Source of the DNA: Bacteroidetes bacterium UBA7674
GTDB taxonomy: Bacteria > Bacteroidota > Bacteroidia > Chitinophagales > Chitinophagaceae
Assembly: GCA_002483105.1 (NCBI GenBank)
Contig: DLHG01000015.1
Location: forward strand, 442,197-506,196
Direction of reading: 5' to 3'
DNA: 64,000 nucleotides
The position numbers were made by a program, and so were the translations under genes. The notes under the pieces were generated by a model. It was given only the letters and a program-made list of their open reading frames with translations, ran no database searches and was not told the origin of the DNA. Below, in pieces: positions 57,804 through 64,000 of the stretch (positions are counted from its first letter, which is position 1; every line of letters starts with the position of its first letter).

Positions 57804-60656
57804 ATGAAAAAGATCACCCCTTTTAAACTATTACTACTGATCGTTACGCTCTTCGCGACAACTCTTACCACACGTGCACAGATGCTGGAAACAGTGGATA
57901 TGGGTAGCCCCGGCACAGGCCTTGAAATGAATACCTACCTCACCGGCATTAACAACAGGGGTTATGTAACAGGTTATTATACCAGCCTTAGTAATACTAA
58001 TGTTGGCCTTATCATTACACCTACGGGTAGAAAGCTGATCATACATTCCAATATATTCGGCGCAACGGATGTAAAGGTTGAATCAATAAATGATAATGGT
58101 GTTGCAGTCTTAACTGTTAACAATGGTGCTACAGTAAGCCTTTACAAATGTTACCTGGATACGCTGAATGACACTATAGGGCATTATGTGCCGATATCGG
58201 GCATTTCACAGCCCAGCTCTGTTGCATTTGATATAAATAACAACAACGACATTTCCGGATGGTTCCAGGCATCTACCAGGTTCTTGTGGGTGAAGCATGA
58301 TAGTATAGTGCCTATAGGAAATATAGCCTTTGAGTCAAACAGGGTTGAGATAGGAATTGATGTTTACAACACATTCGCAGGAGGTGTAAATGATGCTAAT
58401 AAGGTTTCCGGCTTTTATATAGACGGCTCCCTGATAAAACCATTCGTGTATGATAACCTGACAGAGAACTTTACTTACCTGAACTCCGCTTTTAAAATAA
58501 AGCTCTGGGATATCAATAACAACGGTTGGGTAGCAGGGGAATATCTCCAAACGACCAATAATGTCTATATGGGCTTTATAGCCAATGCCAGCACAGGCAG
58601 TCTGACCCAATTCACTTCGATGAACTCAATATTCGATAACAATGCCATTCAATCGGTAGCTAACGCCATAAACGATAATGGCGAAGTAGTAGGTAGCTAT
58701 TACCACCCGGGCACAAATACGTGGAAGGGTTTTATATACAGGCCTAATCTACCGGAGTTCAGAATACCGGGCTATAATTTTAATGACGACAACTGGAAGC
58801 TGGATAATGAAGCAGCCAATAATAATAATGTATGGCCATCATCGTACTGGGGAGGATTTAACTATAACCAAAGCGATCCGTATAATCCTAACGCGGGCCC
58901 GCTGATGGATAATTTCCTGATACAGAATAATCCTAATCTCACTATGACCAATGACCGCAGCCCTGACTGGCTGAGCTTTGGCAAAGAGACAGATGCATCC
59001 GGCATTGGTACCAGCAGCAATCCTTACTTGTTATTATACTATGAAAACATCATGAAGCACCTGATGTTTGATAAATACATGTCTATCAGCCATGATTACA
59101 GAGGCCACTGCTATGGTATTACCTACACAGAACTGCTGCGTCATTTTGACGATAATTTATTTTCCACATGGTACAATTTCCCGGCTAATACCAACATATC
59201 AAACATAAGTAACACAAACAATAATGCGATACAGGGTATAGCAAGAATGTACATAAAACAACATAACCAGGCTACAATTGCTAAATATGCCACAGATAAA
59301 TATGCTGATGAGGATCTGTGGAGCGGCCTACACAAAATGAAGATGGAATTCTTAAAGTCATGGAGCGAATCAAACCCGAGGAGTTTATCATTTGAGGCGA
59401 CAGGCGGCGGTTTCCACAGTGTGCTACCTTATAAAATAAGAACTCCGAGGACCCTGCCTTTTGATTCTCCGGCGCTTGACTATGACACTTTATTTATACA
59501 CGACTCTTACTTCCCCGGAGATTCTACGAGGTATATATTGGTTAACTCCACGCGATTGAATACTCCGCATTCTTCTGTTGTAAGTAACGACTATAGTTTA
59601 GCATACATCTCTTTGAACAAGGCTTCGATAAGGGAAGTGATGGACGTTCCGTTCACAAACATGAAATCGACCAGTGCGGGTGATGACCCTAACTATACGA
59701 TGACAACCGACGGTCCGTCAGATTACACCATTACAACAGGTACCGGCCAGGTGACAGCCCTGGGTGGCGTTTATAACAACAACACTACTGACCTCCAGGG
59801 ATTGATATATGAGTCTACTACATCAGACCCTCCGGTGGCTCACCTGGTAGATACAGCAGGGACGGCCTATTTCCATACAGGGAACTATACTAATGCATCA
59901 ATGATATGGAAGCAGTACAACAAGAACTACTCTATGTCACTGAGCAGAGCGGCTGCTACTACCGAACAGGACAATGGAGCTGTTGAGAAAAGAAAGATAT
60001 CATACGGCAACCCGGATAACAACACTAAATACATCAACGGAAGCTTTACTGAAATAGCGAGCGGCCAACAGCAAGGAGTGAGCATACTAGCAACAAACAT
60101 ATGTGCAGACCAGGGAGATTCTATAGTGACTTCTAATCCGTCGCAGTTTGTTTACCAGATAACGAAAGTAAGTGGTTCTGCTACCTGTACATATAACCTT
60201 ACTGTGTTTGCAGCTTACAATGGAACTACTGTGAATGAATTCAGCGCACCTGTAGTATTGAGCGGAACTACGACCCATACTATTGATCCGTATTTTGTAG
60301 GGCTGAATGGTGTGCAGATAGCTGTGATAGTAGACAACGGTAATGACGGCACTACGGACGATACATTATTCATTGCAGGCTTCCCTGTAGATATGAAAAA
60401 CACTATCAGTAAAGGAGGCATCAAGGTCTATCCTAACCCTGTGCGTGATGAGCTGAATGTTGAATTTGCGACAGCAGGTAAGTACAGTATCATTATTACT
60501 GATGTGGTGGGCAGAACGATATCCAATAATACCATGTCAGTATCAGCAGGCAGGACAGTGTTACCTATGGATCAATATCCCAACGATGTTTACCTGATAC
60601 AGGTTACCGATGAAAAAGGAAGATCACTGCTGAAAGACAAGATCATTAAACAATAG
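57804..60656 (+). CDS. Large T9SS-exported protein: HAF-type repeats, possible papain-like domain, type A sorting domain
   Basis: The ATG at 57804 starts the signal (MKKITPFKLLLLIVTLFA, ending TTRAQ); 950 residues. Residues about 35-310 are HAF-type repeats (INNRGYVTGYY, INNNGWVAGEY, INDNGEVVGSYY). Residues about 410-600 contain GHCYG (C436), GGGFHSVLPYKI (H538) and FIHDSYFPGD (D567), an order and spacing like Cys-His-Asp papain-fold peptidases. A beta-rich region follows. The last 80 residues are the type A sorting domain (VYPNPVRDELNVEF, then VYLIQVTDEKG). Secreted through the outer membrane; a proteolytic function is inference. Confidence 0.78.
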   Translation: MKKITPFKLLLLIVTLFATTLTTRAQMLETVDMGSPGTGLEMNTYLTGINNRGYVTGYYTSLSNTNVGLIITPTGRKLIIHSNIFGATDVKVESINDNGVAVLTVNNGATVSLYKCYLDTLNDTIGHYVPISGISQPSSVAFDINNNNDISGWFQASTRFLWVKHDSIVPIGNIAFESNRVEIGIDVYNTFAGGVNDANKVSGFYIDGSLIKPFVYDNLTENFTYLNSAFKIKLWDINNNGWVAGEYLQTTNNVYMGFIANASTGSLTQFTSMNSIFDNNAIQSVANAINDNGEVVGSYYHPGTNTWKGFIYRPNLPEFRIPGYNFNDDNWKLDNEAANNNNVWPSSYWGGFNYNQSDPYNPNAGPLMDNFLIQNNPNLTMTNDRSPDWLSFGKETDASGIGTSSNPYLLLYYENIMKHLMFDKYMSISHDYRGHCYGITYTELLRHFDDNLFSTWYNFPANTNISNISNTNNNAIQGIARMYIKQHNQATIAKYATDKYADEDLWSGLHKMKMEFLKSWSESNPRSLSFEATGGGFHSVLPYKIRTPRTLPFDSPALDYDTLFIHDSYFPGDSTRYILVNSTRLNTPHSSVVSNDYSLAYISLNKASIREVMDVPFTNMKSTSAGDDPNYTMTTDGPSDYTITTGTGQVTALGGVYNNNTTDLQGLIYESTTSDPPVAHLVDTAGTAYFHTGNYTNASMIWKQYNKNYSMSLSRAAATTEQDNGAVEKRKISYGNPDNNTKYINGSFTEIASGQQQGVSILATNICADQGDSIVTSNPSQFVYQITKVSGSATCTYNLTVFAAYNGTTVNEFSAPVVLSGTTTHTIDPYFVGLNGVQIAVIVDNGNDGTTDDTLFIAGFPVDMKNTISKGGIKVYPNPVRDELNVEFATAGKYSIIITDVVGRTISNNTMSVSAGRTVLPMDQYPNDVYLIQVTDEKGRSLLKDKIIKQ

Positions 60657-60678
60657 AACGACCAATATAAGTGATAAT

Positions 60679-60707
60679 AGAAAGGCTGCACAATGTGCAG
60701 CCTTTCT
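60679..60707. terminator. Bidirectional terminator
   Basis: 13-bp stem AGAAAGGCTGCAC/GTGCAGCCTTTCT with loop AAT, between convergent genes. Confidence 0.9.
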
Positions 60708-60736
60708 GTATTTATCAACTCGTGAAAAAATATTTG

Positions 60737-61414
60737 TCATCTCAGGTATAAATAAGCAGCTACCTGCACAGCAATACCGATGGAGTAACCTATCCATACT
60801 TCCCATATCCTGTGAACACCAAGAAGCATGCGCGCAGTGCCTATGATTCCGGCAATTGCTACAGCCACAAAGAACGGCATGACCATATTGATCGGGCTAG
60901 TGAACATGAGCACCAATAAAATACCAATCATACCTCCAGCAGCTGCTGTGTGCATACTTACCTTATAGAATATGCTCACCATAAAAACGGCAATGATGCC
61001 CCAAAAGCTACCCAGGGTAAGCGTGTGTAATATAATAGGCGCACCTGAAACCGGATTGCCTATTACAAAGTTGGCCCAGAAGTAAAATATCATACAACCG
61101 ATAAGAGGTATGATGCGATCCCTGGGCTCGGTCATGTGGATGCTCTTAATAAAGCCTAAGCCTTTCAGCAGGGCAACAGTAAGAAGCGGGAACAGGATAG
61201 TATTCAGGGCGATGATAACCACCCACATATGGTACGACTTTGACGGCACGCTGGGAAATAATGTATCGTGGGCCAGCATGAAGATCACCACAGCCATGAC
61301 CGTGGGCATGAACACAGGGTGAAATACGTAGGAAGCTATGCTTGCTAATACCCTCAGGGGTTTGGACTGAGTGCCTTGTACAGGAACTGTTAATGACTCT
61401 TGCAGTTCGCTCAT
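60737..61414 (-). CDS. PAP2-like membrane protein with altered phosphatase motifs
   Basis: 225 residues, six membrane segments. The layout and degenerate motifs resemble PAP2 lipid phosphatases: EPRDRIIPL for motif 1, KVSMHTAAAGG where PSGH is normal (His kept), and ARMLLGVHRIWE for SRx5Hx3D (Arg and His kept, Asp changed to Glu). It might dephosphorylate an isoprenoid or lipid phosphate, or have lost activity. It starts 1 bp after the metH stop, so the two are co-transcribed; no functional link to methionine synthesis is obvious. Confidence 0.65.
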   Translation of the reverse strand: MSELQESLTVPVQGTQSKPLRVLASIASYVFHPVFMPTVMAVVIFMLAHDTLFPSVPSKSYHMWVVIIALNTILFPLLTVALLKGLGFIKSIHMTEPRDRIIPLIGCMIFYFWANFVIGNPVSGAPIILHTLTLGSFWGIIAVFMVSIFYKVSMHTAAAGGMIGILLVLMFTSPINMVMPFFVAVAIAGIIGTARMLLGVHRIWEVWIGYSIGIAVQVAAYLYLR

Positions 61415-61415
61415 C

Positions 61416-64000
61416 TTAAAAATCTAAAATTGGTGAAAGCCATTTTTTCATTTCTTCCGCGTCCATCCCTTTACGCTTAGTATAGTCTTCCAGTTGGTCA
61501 GGTGTTATTTTATTGATACCGAAGTACACACTCTGCGGATGGCTGAAGTACCAACCACAAACTGATGCTGCGGGATACATAGCCAGCGACTCTGTTAACT
61601 CAATACCTGCATTTTCAAGCGCGTTCAGGAGTTCGAATAACTTGATCTTCTCAGTATGGTCGGGGCAAGCGGGATAACCCGGAGCGGGGCGGATACCTTG
61701 ATAGGTTTCTTTTACCAGTTCTTCTACAGTCAATGTTTCGTCTTTAGCATATCCCCAGAATTCTTTCCTTACTCTCTGGTGTAACACCTCAGCAAAGGCC
61801 TCAGCGAAGCGATCGGCTAATGCCTGGAGCATGATCTTATTGTAGTCGTCATGGTCATCCATGAACTTCTGCAGGTGTGGCTCTATGCCATGTATGCTCA
61901 CGGCAAAGGCACCCATATAGTCAGGAGCGTTCGGGTTAACGAAATCGGACAAAGAGAGGTTGGGTTGTCCTGCTGCTTTCTTTATCTGTTGGCGAAGAGA
62001 CTCTAGTGTGGTTAGTTCATTACCGTTGTCGTCTAATATCTTAATGGTATCAGGAGCTGTCCTGTTTGTTTCCCAGAAACCAATAACACCTTTAGCCGTC
62101 AGCCATTTTTCATTGATCAACTTATCCAGCAGCGCGTTGGCATCATTGAACAATTTAGTTGCTTCAGCGCCAATGTTGGCATCTTGCAAAATAGCAGGAT
62201 ACTTACCGCGCATTTCCCAGGCAATGAAGAAAGGCCCCCAATCAATGTACTTTCTTATTTCAGAAAGGTCGTAATCCGGGAATACTTTTACTCCTGTGAA
62301 AGTTGGCTTCAGCGGGGTATGATTTGTCCAATCTATTTTCGCACCATTGGCTTGCGCCTGCGCCAAGGGTAAGTATTCTTTTATTGTCTTCTTGTTCTCG
62401 AACTCCTCACGCAACTTTGTGTACTCATCAGCGACCGTTTCGAGGAACGGTGCTTTTTGTTCGCCTAGTAAGTTAGTTGCAACCGTTACGCTACGGCTGG
62501 CATCCAGTACATATACCACACCTTCATCATATTGCGGAGCTATCTTCACGGCAGTGTGCATACGTGAAGTAGTAGCGCCACCTATCAGCAAAGGCAGTTT
62601 CATGCCACGGCGTTTCATTTCACGGGCGACGTGTACCATTTCGTCCAGTGATGGCGTGATGAGACCACTAAGGCCTATCATGTCCACATTCTCTCTTACA
62701 GCGGTTTCTAATATTTTATCGGCAGGCACCATTACACCAAGGTCTATCACATCATAGCCATTGCAGCCCAGTACCACACCTACTATATTCTTACCTATAT
62801 CATGTACATCGCCCTTAACAGTGGCGAGCAATATTTTCGCAGCACCGGCAGTTTCTGCATTAACAGTACCCGCCTTTTCGTGCGCCAATCTTCTTTCTTC
62901 TTTTTCTGCCTCAATGAACGGGAAGAGATAAGCCACACTTTTCTTCATTACACGGGCGCTCTTCACTACCTGCGGCAGGAACATCTTTCCGCTACCGAAA
63001 AGGTCGCCTACTACATTCATACCATCCATCAGCGGACCTTCTATCACTTCCAGGGGTTTGGCATATTGCTGCCTAGCCTCTTCTGTATCTTCATCTATAT
63101 AATCGGTGATGCCATTGACCAATGCGTGCTTCAACCTTTCCGCAACGGGTATGCTTCTCCAGGCATCGTCTTTCTTTACTTCCTTGCCTTTGGCCTTTAC
63201 TGTATCGGCAAAAGCGAGTAACCTGTCAGTAGCATCAGGACGTTTGTTCAAAACCACATCCTCGCAGAGCTCCTTGAGTTTGGGTTCAATTTCGTCATAC
63301 ACTACCAACTGGCCTGCATTCACAATACCCATATCCATACCTGCCTTGATGGCGTAATAAAGGAATACACTATGCATTGCTTCCCGCACGGTATCATTAC
63401 CGCGGAAGGAGAAAGAGATATTACTTACACCACCGCTTATTTTAACGAGCGGCATTTTTTTCTTGATGATCTTAGTTGCTTCGATGAAGTCAACCGCATA
63501 GTTATTGTGTTCTTCTATACCTGTAGCGATTGCGAAGATGTTGAGATCGAAGATGATGTCTTCGGGATGGAAGCCAACTTGTTCTGTCAATATCTTATAC
63601 GCGCGTTCGCAGATAGAAACACGACGCTCCAGAGTATCTGCCTGGCCTTCTTCATCAAATGCCATTACAATAACAGAAGCGCCAAAACTGCGGCATATCT
63701 CCGCCTGCTCAATGAATTTCTCTTCGCCCTCCTTCATGGAGATAGAATTGACGATGCACTTACCTTGCACGCATTTCAGTCCTGCTACTATGATGGAGAA
63801 CTTGGAAGAGTCCAGCATGATAGGAATACGGGCGATATCAGGTTCCGCTTGTAAGAGGTTGACGAAGGTATTCATGGCGAGCTCACCATCGAGGAGAGCA
63901 TCGTCCATGTTTATGTCCAGTACCTGGGCCCCGCTTTCTACTTGTTGGCGGGCAACAGATAATGCTTCCTCGTAGAGGTTTTCACGGATCAGCCTTGCAA
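61416..64000 (-). CDS. metH: Cobalamin-dependent methionine synthase, 5' part outside window
   Basis: The frame stays open to the window edge, so the ATG at 63908 is internal; 860 residues are visible. In order: the pterin-binding domain (from its middle, LDINMDDALLDGE, then PIMLDSSKF), the B12 cap and cobalamin domain with GDVHDIGKN (the His that ligates cobalt) and LIGGATTSRMHT, and the AdoMet activation domain (EMRGKYPAI, then RPAPGYPACPDHTEK). It methylates homocysteine with methyltetrahydrofolate. Whether the homocysteine-binding domain is fused or separate cannot be seen. A cobalamin riboswitch, if any, is also outside. Confidence 0.95.
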   Translation of the reverse strand, partial: ARLIRENLYEEALSVARQQVESGAQVLDINMDDALLDGELAMNTFVNLLQAEPDIARIPIMLDSSKFSIIVAGLKCVQGKCIVNSISMKEGEEKFIEQAEICRSFGASVIVMAFDEEGQADTLERRVSICERAYKILTEQVGFHPEDIIFDLNIFAIATGIEEHNNYAVDFIEATKIIKKKMPLVKISGGVSNISFSFRGNDTVREAMHSVFLYYAIKAGMDMGIVNAGQLVVYDEIEPKLKELCEDVVLNKRPDATDRLLAFADTVKAKGKEVKKDDAWRSIPVAERLKHALVNGITDYIDEDTEEARQQYAKPLEVIEGPLMDGMNVVGDLFGSGKMFLPQVVKSARVMKKSVAYLFPFIEAEKEERRLAHEKAGTVNAETAGAAKILLATVKGDVHDIGKNIVGVVLGCNGYDVIDLGVMVPADKILETAVRENVDMIGLSGLITPSLDEMVHVAREMKRRGMKLPLLIGGATTSRMHTAVKIAPQYDEGVVYVLDASRSVTVATNLLGEQKAPFLETVADEYTKLREEFENKKTIKEYLPLAQAQANGAKIDWTNHTPLKPTFTGVKVFPDYDLSEIRKYIDWGPFFIAWEMRGKYPAILQDANIGAEATKLFNDANALLDKLINEKWLTAKGVIGFWETNRTAPDTIKILDDNGNELTTLESLRQQIKKAAGQPNLSLSDFVNPNAPDYMGAFAVSIHGIEPHLQKFMDDHDDYNKIMLQALADRFAEAFAEVLHQRVRKEFWGYAKDETLTVEELVKETYQGIRPAPGYPACPDHTEKIKLFELLNALENAGIELTESLAMYPAASVCGWYFSHPQSVYFGINKITPDQLEDYTKRKGMDAEEMKKWLSPILDF

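Overview
The window looks like a chromosomal segment of a member of the Bacteroidota, most probably the Chitinophagia/Chitinophagaceae. This rests on four things seen in the sequence: the Bacteroidota-type promoter element TAnnTTTG in front of at least 19 genes, a type IX secretion (T9SS) C-terminal sorting domain of each class (type B at 37-39 kb, type A at 58-60 kb), an ECF42-type sigma factor paired with a YCII protein, and an atpD-atpC pair separated from the rest of the ATP synthase genes. The species is an inference. No phage, transposon, integrase or CRISPR array is visible; the window is mostly housekeeping DNA with lineage-specific surface proteins in between.

Layout. 1-5 kb: cut-off carotenoid-type FAD oxidoreductase, GT4 glycosyltransferase, SurA-like chaperone/isomerase, TPR protein. 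5-9 kb: small exported protein, SulP transporter plus beta-carbonic anhydrase, phosphofructokinase. 9-14 kb: conserved small protein plus BtrH-type protein, GtrA protein, release factor 2, ABC exporter. 14-24.6 kb: alpha/beta hydrolase, fructose-1,6-bisphosphatase, CorA, Nudix, second ABC exporter, NadB, small barrel protein plus lipoprotein phosphodiesterase, TPR protein. 24.6-29.5 kb: two EGF-like lipoproteins around a proline-rich lipoprotein and a GT2, then an LTA-synthase-like enzyme. 29.7-34.6 kb: EtfB/EtfA, TlpA-like thioredoxin, outer-membrane protein. 34.7-37 kb: YCII-ECF42-DUF2461. 37-40 kb: large T9SS surface protein, DUF4184 protein. 40-46.5 kb: a 50-residue ORF, DnaJ-GrpE, SIMPL protein, FtsX permease, AtpD-AtpC. 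46.6-48.3 kb: three tandem paralogs resembling secreted TonB C-terminal domains. 48.3-50.7 kb: DUF1801, VOC, AraC and di-haem peroxidase genes. 50.8-54.6 kb: tRNA-Asp, AccA, DapA, an AT-rich orphan, DinB, a membrane protein. 54.6-56 kb: gene desert with two 21-bp-period repeat arrays, then a tandem OmpA protein. 56.3-64 kb: AhcY, a giant T9SS protein with a possible papain-like domain, a PAP2-like protein and MetH (cut off).

How genes work together. AhcY and MetH are both methyl-cycle enzymes. SulP and carbonic anhydrase form a plausible bicarbonate uptake and hydration unit. Pfk and Fbp are the opposing glycolytic and gluconeogenic steps. EtfB and EtfA form the electron-transferring flavoprotein. 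DnaJ and GrpE are cochaperones of DnaK. The YCII-ECF42 pair is a one-operon signalling unit.

The most unusual signals are non-coding or marginal: modular intergenic elements built from reiterated short words, placed in the same orientation between etfB-etfA, atpD-atpC and accA-dapA; two unrelated arrays that share an exact 21-bp period; a secreted paralog whose start codon appears to be ATA instead of ATG; and several genes whose -7 promoter box lies 3-11 nt from the start codon, suggesting leaderless mRNAs.
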